Source: a virus. From it: a DNA stretch of 20,525 nucleotides. The first letter of the stretch is position 1. The number at the start of each line of letters is the position of its first letter. The position numbers and the translations under genes were made by a program. Below the pieces are notes generated by a model. That model had not been told where the DNA came from, searched no databases, and saw only the letters and a program-made list of their open reading frames with translations. The stretch is from positions 1 through 20,525 of the IMG/VR virus record IMGVR_UViG_3300034198_024627, one strand, 5' to 3'. Shown one piece after another: positions 1-6,918 of the stretch.

Positions 1-14
1 AAGGAGGTGCCGTG

Positions 15-368
15 ATGGGTGGCGCAATCTTGTGTCCGATCTGCGGAAACAATCAGGCGTACTGCAAATGCACGCGCCTTGAGAAGGAGCAGTTTTGGGA
101 GATCGCCCGGCTCCGCGAAGAGCGGCGGTGGGTCAGCGTCGAGGAGAGGTTGCCGGAGTTGAACAAGGCAAACCACTTCCAAGTCCGCTGCCTTGTGTGC
201 TGCAAATCCGGCGGGGTCTGCGAAATGACTTACGAGATCAACACCTACGCCAAGCAAGAACGAAACAGGCAACCACGGTGGAAGTGGCAAGGATTGATCG
301 ACCGTTCGGAAGTCACCCACTGGCAGCCGCTGCCGCTTGGGCCGGAGGGGGACGGATGGCTGACATAA
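15..368 (+). CDS. DUF551-like small zinc-binding phage protein
   Basis: A 117-residue protein. I chose the ATG at 15 over the GTG at 12 because AAGGAGG at 1-7 sits 7 bases before it. The N-terminus holds a zinc-ribbon-like cluster (CPIC at residues 7-10, CKC at 17-19). The central and C-terminal parts carry the two signatures I associate with the DUF551 family: WVSVEERLPE (39-48) and EVTHWQPLP (99-107), separated by a variable stretch containing more cysteines (59, 62, 63, 69). DUF551 proteins are small, very common in phages and of unknown function. The gene ends inside the next one and both precede a terminator, so it is the tail of an operon starting outside the window. The family call is by motif recognition; the role is unknown. 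Confidence 0.75.
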   Translation: MGGAILCPICGNNQAYCKCTRLEKEQFWEIARLREERRWVSVEERLPELNKANHFQVRCLVCCKSGGVCEMTYEINTYAKQERNRQPRWKWQGLIDRSEVTHWQPLPLGPEGDGWLT

Positions 369-553
369 TCGCAGACGCGAAAACGTGGCTGGCAGAGCAG
401 CCGCAACGCACGCAGACGCACAGCGAGAATTGCCACAAGTGGCATGCGTCGTGCCTCGTTTCTCGTCTGCTGACCGAGGCAGAGCGTCTGAAAGAGCGCG
501 TCGCGGTCCTGGACCGTAGGCCGCCGTTCACGGGACGCCCTGACGACAAGTGA
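356..553 (+). CDS. Small His/Cys-motif phage protein, function unknown
   Basis: A 65-residue protein starting at the ATG at 356, preceded by GGAGG at 344-348, and overlapping the upstream gene by 13 bases in another frame. The same reading frame is open further upstream, but that part is antisense-like shadow of the DUF551 gene. Residues 22-33 contain H22, C26, H27, H30 and C33, a possible metal site, followed by an amphipathic stretch (SRLLTEAERLKERV). Small phage proteins with a similar H/C cluster followed by a Leu-rich helix are familiar, but I know of no function. It is the last gene before the strong terminator at 588-631. Confidence 0.65.
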   Translation: MADIIADAKTWLAEQPQRTQTHSENCHKWHASCLVSRLLTEAERLKERVAVLDRRPPFTGRPDDK

Positions 554-587
554 AGAAACGCGCCGGGACGTAAGTCCATGGCAGCTT

Positions 588-631
588 GGCCGGGCAGTGG
601 GTCCTCCTCCCCACTGCCCGGCCCCCTTTTT
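588..631 (+). terminator. Strong intrinsic terminator closing the upstream operon
   Basis: A perfect 14-bp inverted repeat (588-601 GGCCGGGCAGTGGG with 610-623) and an 8-base loop are followed by CCC and five T at 627-631. The GC-rich stem and T-run are those of a rho-independent terminator acting on + strand transcription. It separates the small-gene operon (15-553) from the structural genes beginning at 670. The gap 554-669 holds no gene; besides this hairpin it has only the ribosome binding site of the next gene. Confidence 0.93.
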
Positions 632-669
632 CAACCTCCTTGGGGCATAAACCCTACAAGAGGTCTCGA

Positions 670-831
670 ATGTCGTCCCAGCCACCGCCATCTCTCGCCG
701 ACATGCGCAAGCAGCAGATCAAGCCTGTGCGCACCGAGCAGACCCCAATGGACATCAAGGTCGAGCCTCCGGCCCGGCGGCGTCGAGTGCTTGAGGGGCT
801 GATGCCTCAGCGTCCTCGCGGGGGTGCGTGA
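670..831 (+). CDS. Small Pro/Arg-rich protein, first gene of the structural operon
   Basis: A 53-residue protein with start ATG at 670, preceded by AAGAGG at 658-663. It is rich in Pro, Arg and Gln, with an N-terminal SSQPPPSLADMRKQQ segment and a basic PARRRRVLEG patch near residues 34-43. No domain is recognised and it looks largely disordered. Its stop TGA (829-831) overlaps the ATG of the next gene (831), indicating translational coupling. Lying just after a terminator and directly before the capsid module, it may be an assembly or virion accessory protein, but that rests on position alone. Confidence 0.6.
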   Translation: MSSQPPPSLADMRKQQIKPVRTEQTPMDIKVEPPARRRRVLEGLMPQRPRGGA

Positions 832-2153
832 TGCCAGAAGGGTTCTCTCGGCGTCCTCCGCAGGACTATCCGGTTGCCAAGCCCGGCGAAAGCAAGCGCT
901 TTGAGCCGCCTGCGGTGCCACGGGCGATGCACTTTCGCCCCTCGGAGGTACTCCACGAGCGCGCTTCTGCGCCTGTGGAGAAGTATTACCCAAAGCAGGC
1001 TGAGCGGATCCGAGAGATCCTCGCGGAAATCGTGGATCGGCGCGGCGATGAGCTAAAGGGCGAGGAGGTTTCGCCGGAGAACCTGGAGGCGCTTCACGGG
1101 AAGCTGGAAGACCAGCCCGGATGGAACAACGCAGGTGAACTTGCGGAGGCGAACAAAGACAAGCTGTGGATTGATCCGTCTGCGAAGTGGACGATGAGCC
1201 CGGACAGGCAGCGGTACATGCAAGGCGTCGGCAGGGATGTCGATTTCCTGAAGGGCTACCTCGACGGCGGTAACGCAGGTGACGACCTGCAAGCCCTGGA
1301 GTTCTGGGATCGCAGCAAAGACGCGAAGTCCACGGACAACTGGGACGGCGCCAACTACCAGCGCTTCAGCGGGTTGGGGAATCAGTTCGCGAGCAGCGTC
1401 ACGGACCGTGCGGTTCCTTTTGGGGCGTTCATGCAGCTGACGGACGCCGCAGGCCCGAACATCCTTCGCTGGCTTCTTGGGGGCAAGACCAGCGCCGAGG
1501 ACGCACTTGAGCGCACGCACGCGCTCAACGAGTTCCAGAAGCGATACCGCCTCGGCAAGAACCCGGTTCTCGACATTCCTACGCCAAAGCCAGGCGATGG
1601 CCCGGTGGCCAACTGGCACGAGCGTGAGGCTCAGCTTCGACAGCAGCGGATGGCTCTTGAGCCACCGTCCGGGCACGATGTTGCCAGCAGTTGGTTCGGG
1701 GGAGCGCCTGCGTTTGTTGGCGATGCGGTCGACACGCTCATGTCTGCCTTTGATCCGTCCATGTACGCGAGCCTCTGGACGTCCGTTCCTGGAAAAGCTG
1801 TCGCGCGGGCTGCGATGCGAACCATCCCGCCGAGAGCCGCCGCCAAGGTCGGCGCTCGCGACGTTGCCGGCGCTCTTGGTCGGCAGGGTGTCGCTGAGCT
1901 GACGCCAGAAGCCGGATTTGCAGCCGCAGTCCGCGCCGCCGCCCCTGCCAGCAAGCGTTCCTGGGTTGATTATTTCACGAAGCCCGAGACCGCAGAGTCG
2001 ACCCCAGACAACATGTCCGAGTCAGCTGCCCGCCAGATGCTCTCAGGTCAGATGTCAGTCCCCGATGCCAGGACGGCCAAGCCGGTGGACGACTTGAGCA
2101 AGGCAGGAACCAACTACCGCCCATTCCCGATGCCCGCAACCGCTTGGAGATGA
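831..2153 (+). CDS. Large unknown protein upstream of the scaffold; possible virion protein
   Basis: A 440-residue protein with no domain that I recognise. ATG at 831 is preferred to the in-frame GTG at 828 because it couples to the preceding stop. Visible parts: a Pro/Arg-rich N-terminus (1-50), a charged helical region (about 50-150), a middle stretch with Trp/Phe-rich segments (NWDGANYQRFSGLGNQFASS), and an Ala/Arg-rich C-terminal third with amphipathic helices (about 320-375), then a Ser/Pro tail. No signal peptide or clear transmembrane segment is seen. It lies in the operon of scaffold and capsid genes, 3 bases from the following repeat protein, so a minor head or ejected protein is possible. 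Function cannot be assigned. Confidence 0.7.
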   Translation: MPEGFSRRPPQDYPVAKPGESKRFEPPAVPRAMHFRPSEVLHERASAPVEKYYPKQAERIREILAEIVDRRGDELKGEEVSPENLEALHGKLEDQPGWNNAGELAEANKDKLWIDPSAKWTMSPDRQRYMQGVGRDVDFLKGYLDGGNAGDDLQALEFWDRSKDAKSTDNWDGANYQRFSGLGNQFASSVTDRAVPFGAFMQLTDAAGPNILRWLLGGKTSAEDALERTHALNEFQKRYRLGKNPVLDIPTPKPGDGPVANWHEREAQLRQQRMALEPPSGHDVASSWFGGAPAFVGDAVDTLMSAFDPSMYASLWTSVPGKAVARAAMRTIPPRAAAKVGARDVAGALGRQGVAELTPEAGFAAAVRAAAPASKRSWVDYFTKPETAESTPDNMSESAARQMLSGQMSVPDARTAKPVDDLSKAGTNYRPFPMPATAWR

Positions 2154-2156
2154 CCC

Positions 2157-3059
2157 ATGGCCCAGCCGTATCGCGCCTTCAGTAACGCAATGCAGTCGGC
2201 TCCGCTCGCGCCAAGGGTAGACGCCCGTCGCGCGCTTCGTGGCGACGCGTCGCAGTTCGCCCCAGACGGTGACGACGGTAGCCCGTCCATGGATGAGATG
2301 TACCGCCAGAGCGCCGATTGGCCGAACTGGCCCGAGGACCCGTCTGGCCAGATGCCGGTGATGCAGAACAGCCGCCAGGCCGTGCAGGCGACAAAGACCA
2401 TGCGCGGAATCGACACTGCCGGCCGTCGCGACATCGTTCGTCAGCTCATGTCTGAGCGAGCGAACCAGCGCGCCGCCATGGCTGCGGGTGGCGCCGGTAT
2501 TGCTGCAGCTGGTGCGGCAGGAGCCTCGGGCGGCAGCGCCATGTTCGCGCCAGCAACGACCCTGGGGAAGGACGATGAAGTCCGGCCCCAGAGGGAAGAG
2601 ATGTACCCGGAGCCCGAGGACTCGTTCGACTACGGCGGCGAGGCCCTTGGTCCGGTGGGCCCGCGCCCGCGCGGTCCGTCCCGCATGCTGCCCAGGGTTC
2701 TCCAGGAGCCGCCAGCGACCGAGGATCCTTTGGCGTCCCGAGATCCGTTCGCTCCCCGCTACAACGACGAGGAACTCGATGAACCACTGCGGGAGGAAAT
2801 GTATCCGGAGGCCGAAGCCACTGAGGATCCTTTTGCCGCCTACGACAGCAGGATTCGGGAGGAAATGTACCCGGAGCCTGAAGACTCTTTCGGCTACGGC
2901 GGCGAGGCCCTCGGTCCGGTAGGCCCTCGTCCGTCGGGGCCGTCGCGGATGCAGCCCTACCTCCCGAACGCCGACAAGCCGCTGAGCCAGGGCGGCTTCC
3001 CGTCTGGCCTGCTTCGTCACCTGCTGACGCCTCCTCCCCAAGATCGACCGAGCTACTGA
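2157..3059 (+). CDS. Unknown protein with internal REEMYPEPEDSF repeats
   Basis: A 300-residue protein starting three bases after the previous stop. The N-terminal half is polar, then an Ala/Gly-rich segment (about residues 102-125) follows a basic helix (RRDIVRQLMSERANQRAAM). The second half is built of repeats: a 32-residue unit starting REEMYPEPEDSF occurs at residues 146-177 and again at 234-265, differing at two positions, and a shorter REEMYPEAEATEDPF version starts at residue 212. The TEDP-L/F element also recurs. The repeat region is acidic and rich in Pro and Gly, and probably extended. No family is recognised. Position between an unknown gene and the scaffold suggests a role in the head or in assembly, but this is inference. 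Confidence 0.7.
   Translation: MAQPYRAFSNAMQSAPLAPRVDARRALRGDASQFAPDGDDGSPSMDEMYRQSADWPNWPEDPSGQMPVMQNSRQAVQATKTMRGIDTAGRRDIVRQLMSERANQRAAMAAGGAGIAAAGAAGASGGSAMFAPATTLGKDDEVRPQREEMYPEPEDSFDYGGEALGPVGPRPRGPSRMLPRVLQEPPATEDPLASRDPFAPRYNDEELDEPLREEMYPEAEATEDPFAAYDSRIREEMYPEPEDSFGYGGEALGPVGPRPSGPSRMQPYLPNADKPLSQGGFPSGLLRHLLTPPPQDRPSY
2592..2951 (+). repeat. In-frame 96-base repeat region (REEMYPEPED units)
   Basis: Two near-identical 96-base units lie at 2592-2687 and 2856-2951, with a shortened related unit beginning at 2790. All three are in the same reading frame of the 2157-3059 gene. The copies differ mostly at third codon positions, so the amino acid sequence is kept while the DNA has drifted, which suggests an old duplication under protein-level selection. 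Confidence 0.85.
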
Positions 3060-3104
3060 TCTGTCGTACAGTCCTGGAGTTCGACCAACTACCAGGAGAG
3101 CGCC

Positions 3105-4235
3105 ATGAGCGACGAAACCGAACTCGCTGACATCCCGGAGTCCCCCTCCTCGAATGAAACCGGCTCGCAGGAGTCCAGCGCGCCGGCCCCCAGTCAGCCG
3201 GCTTCGTCGCCGCAGGCATCGTCACCCGCTCCGGACGTATGGTCCTCCTTCCGGTCTCTCCCTGACTTCAAAGGGAAAGACGACCGTGAGATTGCTGGCC
3301 GCCTGTACGCGGCAATGCAACGAGAGCAATCGGCAACGAAAGCTCTCGCGCAGTATCAGAAGCTGATTCCGTACGGTCAGGAGTATCTGCGATACCGCGA
3401 GAGCGGAGAATGGGATCGCTTCCAGCAGTGGCAGCAGTCCCAGCAGCAGGGGCAGCGTCAGCCTCGCCAGGCTCCCCCGCAGCAGTCGCCCCAGCAGGGG
3501 CAGTCCGCCCAGGGCTGGTGGAATCCCCCGCAGGTCCGTGAAAGCTCGATGCGCTGGCTCGTCCGCGACGAGAACGGCCGCGAGCAGATCCATCCCGACG
3601 CGCCGATGCACGTTCGTGAGGAGCTGTACGAGTACCAGAAGTACCGCACGGACTTTGCGCAAAAGTTCCTGAGCAATCCGCAAGAAGCCCTCGGGCCAAT
3701 GGTGCAGTCTCAGGCCCGGCAAATCGCGGACCAGATCGTGCAGCAGCGTCTCGAAGAGGTGAGCCAGGTCGGCTACGTCAACGGCCTCGAAAAGGACAAC
3801 GCCGACTGGCTGTACGAGGGGGACGGCAAGACCCCGAGCCGTGAGGGCCTGATGATTCAGCGATACATCTCCGACGCGGAGAGGCGCGGGATTACTTCGC
3901 CCAACGATCGCTGGGACTACGCCTGCGACATGCTGGAGCGCGACCTTCTCGCTGAGCTGCGAGACAACGACGCGCAGCTGGCAAGCCGACGTCAGTTCGC
4001 CTCCTCGATTCCGCAAGCTCCGGTGGACGAAGAGGTCGAGCTTGACGACAGCGGCATGGAAGATGCACAGGCCCCTGCCCAAATCCAGGCCGAGCGGGAC
4101 ATGAACTATCTGAGAAGGGAGGCTTCCAGGAATCCCAGCCGATCGTCCGGCGCTCCTGGTCGTCAAGCCTCCGAAGGCCCCATGACATTTGAGCAGCGCC
4201 TTCGCGCCCAACTGGCGCGCGACGGACTAGCCTGA
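3105..4235 (+). CDS. Probable phage capsid scaffolding protein
   Basis: A 376-residue protein with start ATG at 3105 and AGGAGAG at 3094-3100 before it. Composition and position fit a scaffold: an acidic, Ser/Pro-rich disordered N-terminus (1-45), a helical segment (58-110), a Gln-rich stretch (about 107-137), further charged helices (150-300), an acidic patch (DEEVELDDSGMED) and a short basic C-terminal helix (MTFEQRLRAQLARDG) of the type that scaffolds use to bind capsid subunits. The gene immediately precedes the major capsid gene, the usual arrangement. Scaffolds diverge greatly in sequence, so the call rests on composition, size and synteny. No protease motif was noticed. Confidence 0.75.
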   Translation: MSDETELADIPESPSSNETGSQESSAPAPSQPASSPQASSPAPDVWSSFRSLPDFKGKDDREIAGRLYAAMQREQSATKALAQYQKLIPYGQEYLRYRESGEWDRFQQWQQSQQQGQRQPRQAPPQQSPQQGQSAQGWWNPPQVRESSMRWLVRDENGREQIHPDAPMHVREELYEYQKYRTDFAQKFLSNPQEALGPMVQSQARQIADQIVQQRLEEVSQVGYVNGLEKDNADWLYEGDGKTPSREGLMIQRYISDAERRGITSPNDRWDYACDMLERDLLAELRDNDAQLASRRQFASSIPQAPVDEEVELDDSGMEDAQAPAQIQAERDMNYLRREASRNPSRSSGAPGRQASEGPMTFEQRLRAQLARDGLA

Positions 4236-4245
4236 AAGGTAGCAG

Positions 4246-5364
4246 ATGGCGTCGGCAACCGACTGGGCACGTACAATTGGCACCACGCTCGTCACGCATC
4301 TCCGTGAGGAGGAGCTGACGACCTTCCGCAAGTTCAAGGTGTTCGCTCTCCTTGAGGGCAATGGCAAGGTTGCCATGAATCAAGGAGGTCGAGGCTTCGA
4401 CTGGCAGGTTCGCTATCGCAACCAGCCGGTGACGTCCAACACCGGAGAATCTCCTCGCGTGTTCGCTCGCCACAACCTGTGGCAGCGCGCGAACCTTCCG
4501 TATCGCGGCTACACCGTGACGGACCAGGTGACCAAGCGCGAGATGCTGGAGAATCGTGGCGCTCAGGCGCTCATCGATGTGGCCGGCAAGATGACGAGCC
4601 GGCTCCAGGAGTCGATGCAGGAGCAGCTCGGCGTCGAGGTGTACGTCAACGGCAACGCCACCGGCAACGAGGATCGGTTCCACGGCCTGGAGTCGATCTT
4701 CGCCATCGACGGCACGGTCAACAAGACGGACGGGTCGAAGCGGACGGCCAACGCTGCCGACATCTTCGCCTGGCCGTCTGCGACCTACGCCGGCCTCAAC
4801 ACCGGCCTCGGCTATCTTGCCGGCAGCCAGCTGGAGACGGGCGCTTGGCCCTACGTCCGGACTGACCCGGAGTATGACTACTGGTCGCCTATTGTCGTGA
4901 ATTACACGAGCACCTCGCTCGGCGGTGCCACGGCAACCTGGAAGGATCAGTGCATCGAGGCGATGCGCGAGGGCATCAACCACGCGAAGCGCAACGACAC
5001 CAAGGAGAGCCAGATCGACGCGATCATGCTGAATCGCGCTCTCTACATCCAGTTCCTCAACCGTCTGGATGCTCGCGAGCGCGCGATCGTGTCGAAGACC
5101 AACGGCCTCCGCAGCTACGGCTTTGGGGATGTGGTCGAGCTCGACGGCCTGGAAGTGTCGACGGAGTACGCGGTTCCGACCGGCGTGGGCTACGGAATCT
5201 CCATCGGAAACATGGAGATGAAGTGCATGGAAGGCCAGCTCATGGTCCCGGAGGGTCCGTACTACAACGAAGAGCTGCAGGCGTATCGTTACGCCGTCGG
5301 TGTCCTCGCCAACATCAAGCTGAAGAGCCCGCGCAACTTCGTGAAGTTCGCGGCCGTCGCCTGA
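4246..5364 (+). CDS. Major capsid protein, HK97-fold type
   Basis: A 372-residue protein with start ATG at 4246 and AAAGG at 4235-4239. It forms the icosahedral shell. The sequence pattern fits an HK97-fold capsid protein that needs no long delta domain: an N-terminal segment, an extended strand region with Gln/Arg/Tyr (FDWQVRYRNQPV), a long helix (ALIDVAGKMTSRLQESMQEQ), a loop domain with an aromatic YWSP motif, a segment that looks like the spine helix and P-domain (CIEAMREGINHAKRND, then ALYIQFLNRLDARERAIV), and a C-terminal strand with KSPRNFVKF. Length is typical. It lies between the scaffold and a decoration-like gene. The call is by overall pattern and context, as no single invariant motif exists. 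Confidence 0.85.
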   Translation: MASATDWARTIGTTLVTHLREEELTTFRKFKVFALLEGNGKVAMNQGGRGFDWQVRYRNQPVTSNTGESPRVFARHNLWQRANLPYRGYTVTDQVTKREMLENRGAQALIDVAGKMTSRLQESMQEQLGVEVYVNGNATGNEDRFHGLESIFAIDGTVNKTDGSKRTANAADIFAWPSATYAGLNTGLGYLAGSQLETGAWPYVRTDPEYDYWSPIVVNYTSTSLGGATATWKDQCIEAMREGINHAKRNDTKESQIDAIMLNRALYIQFLNRLDARERAIVSKTNGLRSYGFGDVVELDGLEVSTEYAVPTGVGYGISIGNMEMKCMEGQLMVPEGPYYNEELQAYRYAVGVLANIKLKSPRNFVKFAAVA

Positions 5365-5397
5365 ACCTCCTGAGAACGATTTCCCGGAAAGGTCCCC

Positions 5398-5961
5398 ATG
5401 AGTACTCTGACTTCTGATCCGAAGTTCGCGCGAGGCCAGGTCCTCGGCATTCTGTGGAAGGCATACGACGCCGACAACGGCGATGGCACTAAGGTCATCG
5501 GCCAGCGAGTGACGTTTCTCGACGAGAGTCCGATCACGAAGCTGAAGCTGAGCAACCGCACGGTGGACTGCATCGCCGTGAAGAACGTGTCTGGGGGCAC
5601 GCTCGCCCCTGGGGCGATCGTGAAGTTCCGGGCCAACAACGGGACCACTGACGCAGGTGACGCCGGCCTTTCGCAGGTCGACGGCGTGGCTGCCAGCACC
5701 GACACCCTCTACGGTGTCGTCGATGAGTACCTCACGGCCAGCGTGCCGGATCAGGAGGTGTTCTGGCTCGTCGTGTCTGGGCCCAGCGTGGTGAAGAAGG
5801 TAACCGGCGCAATCTCCGCCAACGCCGCTCTGACGATCTCGTCAGCGACCGCCGGGTCGGCAGCTGCCGGCACGAGCCCGCTTCTCGGGTACGCCATCAA
5901 GGCGGCGGTCTCTGGTGACACCACGGTTCGCGTCCAGGTGTCCTCGCCAGTTCGCGGTTGA
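5398..5961 (+). CDS. Probable capsid decoration (head stabilising) protein
   Basis: A 187-residue protein with start ATG at 5398 and GGAAAGG at 5386-5392. After about 60 residues it becomes a beta-rich domain with the pattern NVSGGTLAPGAIVKF and later LYGVVDEYL, EVFWLVVSGP and LLGYAIKAAVSGD. This resembles DUF2190-like decoration proteins that bind the outer capsid surface. It lies 33 bases after the major capsid gene and is the last gene before a strong terminator, so it would be made in large amounts with the capsid protein. The C-terminal half is rich in Ala, Ser, Thr and Gly. An alternative is a head fibre base or another minor capsid protein. Confidence 0.65.
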   Translation: MSTLTSDPKFARGQVLGILWKAYDADNGDGTKVIGQRVTFLDESPITKLKLSNRTVDCIAVKNVSGGTLAPGAIVKFRANNGTTDAGDAGLSQVDGVAASTDTLYGVVDEYLTASVPDQEVFWLVVSGPSVVKKVTGAISANAALTISSATAGSAAAGTSPLLGYAIKAAVSGDTTVRVQVSSPVRG

Positions 5962-5984
5962 CGCAGGGAAAAGTGCGATTCGAG

Positions 5985-6023
5985 CCGGGCGCAAGGGCTG
6001 ATTCCCTTGCGCCCGGTTTTTTT
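5985..6023 (+). terminator. Strong intrinsic terminator after the capsid genes
   Basis: A perfect 13-bp inverted repeat (5985-5997 CCGGGCGCAAGGG with 6004-6016) with a 6-base loop is followed by seven T (6017-6023). This is a textbook rho-independent terminator for + strand transcription. It ends the highly expressed capsid unit and separates it from the packaging genes. The short gap to 6071 contains a TATACT at 6029-6034 that could be a -10 box, but no convincing -35 element. Confidence 0.94.
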
Positions 6024-6070
6024 ATGCCTATACTTGTCCCGGTTTCAGTTTCCCATCAGAGGAGATTCCC

Positions 6071-6271
6071 ATGTCATCCAATGAAGAGCAGGCCGACAAC
6101 CGCATCCGTGAAGGGGTCAAGTACTTTTCGGACCAGATGAGAAAGCTCGGATTTCTCGGCGACACGGTGTCAAATGTTGGAAGAGACCGAGAGGCTGGCC
6201 CAGACCCGGTGGTCGTCCTGAAAGACGGGATGGCCCCAATGGTCAAGACCGTCCCACAGGCCGACAGATGA
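6071..6271 (+). CDS. Small unknown protein at the head of the packaging operon
   Basis: A 66-residue protein with start ATG at 6071 preceded by AGAGGAG at about 6057-6063. It is a charged, soluble protein: a helical first half (ADNRIREGVKYFSDQMRKLGFLG) and a short C-terminal beta-like tail (PDPVVVLKDGMAPMVKTV). No domain is recognised. Its stop (6269-6271) overlaps the ATG of the next gene at 6268, so both are coupled. It is the first gene after the capsid terminator and could assist packaging, but no sequence feature supports a function. Confidence 0.65.
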   Translation: MSSNEEQADNRIREGVKYFSDQMRKLGFLGDTVSNVGRDREAGPDPVVVLKDGMAPMVKTVPQADR

Positions 6272-6918
6272 CGCCACCAGGCAAGCAGTGTCGAGAGTGC
6301 GGGGATTACTTCCCAGACAACGTCAATAACTTCAAGAAGAAGAAGGACGGCACTCTCGACACTCGCTGCTTGGCCTGCCGGCAGCGCGTAAACGCCGGAA
6401 AGCGCAAGAAGAAGCGCGTGGCGTACCTCAAGGATGTTGAGGTCGGCGCAGTTGGCAACTTTCTCCAGGTCGCCCAGTCGGGTGGCCAGAACATTCCGCA
6501 CTCCGCAGAGCTGCTTGAAAGGCTCATGGAGTACTTTGGCGGAACCAGCGGATTCTCAGCGCTCTTGGTCAAGCAGTTCTTCGACAGCCCCCCTGGAGGG
6601 GCTGCGAGGACAAAAATCCTTGAGACGATCGTGCGTCTTGTGACCAAGAACACCGATCAGGGCGGGGCCAAGAAGCCACTCACTCAGTGGAGTGAGGACG
6701 AGCTTGAGGCGGAGCTGGACGGCCGGCTGCGCGTTTTGGCTGCTGAGTTCCAAGGAAGGATCGTCGATGGCACGCTCGCGCAAGAAGCCTCAGGCCCCCC
6801 CGCCTCTCCCGTCAGTGAAGCGGATGAGCGGGTTCGCGATCAGCAAGATCAAGGAGATCCAGGCCGAACTGGCGGACCGCCGGATCGAGGCGCTGAAGCT
6901 CTACCGACCGACGCCTGA
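6268..6918 (+). CDS. Zinc-finger protein, candidate small terminase subunit
   Basis: A 216-residue protein with an N-terminal four-cysteine zinc ribbon: C8-x2-C11 and C34-x2-C37, with the familiar intervening pattern of a Phe followed by basic residues and DG (FKKKKDGTLDTRCLAC). A basic linker (GKRKKKR) and a helical middle region follow (about 60-165; GNFLQVAQSG, LLERLMEYFGG, LVKQFFDS, ILETIVRLVTK). The last 50 residues are disordered and overlap the start of TerL by 152 bases in another frame. Position immediately upstream of TerL and a DNA-binding-type finger make it the best small-terminase candidate, which would recognise packaging sites and regulate TerL. Zinc ribbons of this type also occur near phage endonucleases, so the role is not certain. 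Confidence 0.55.
   Translation: MTPPGKQCRECGDYFPDNVNNFKKKKDGTLDTRCLACRQRVNAGKRKKKRVAYLKDVEVGAVGNFLQVAQSGGQNIPHSAELLERLMEYFGGTSGFSALLVKQFFDSPPGGAARTKILETIVRLVTKNTDQGGAKKPLTQWSEDELEAELDGRLRVLAAEFQGRIVDGTLAQEASGPPASPVSEADERVRDQQDQGDPGRTGGPPDRGAEALPTDA

Noticed and set aside
95-355. Upstream in-frame extension of the 356-553 gene
   Set aside because: It reads Arg/Pro/Ala-rich sequence across the DUF551-like gene; the ATG at 356 has a proper ribosome site and small-gene size.
2055-4983. Minus-strand open frames of 328-363 codons opposite the repeat, scaffold and capsid genes
   Set aside because: They are Arg/Leu/His-rich shadows of GC-rich + strand genes, without ribosome sites or recognisable motifs.
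6007-6034. Sigma70-like promoter TTGCGC...TATACT after the capsid terminator
   Set aside because: The -35 half matches poorly and lies within the terminator stem, so only the -10 resemblance remains.
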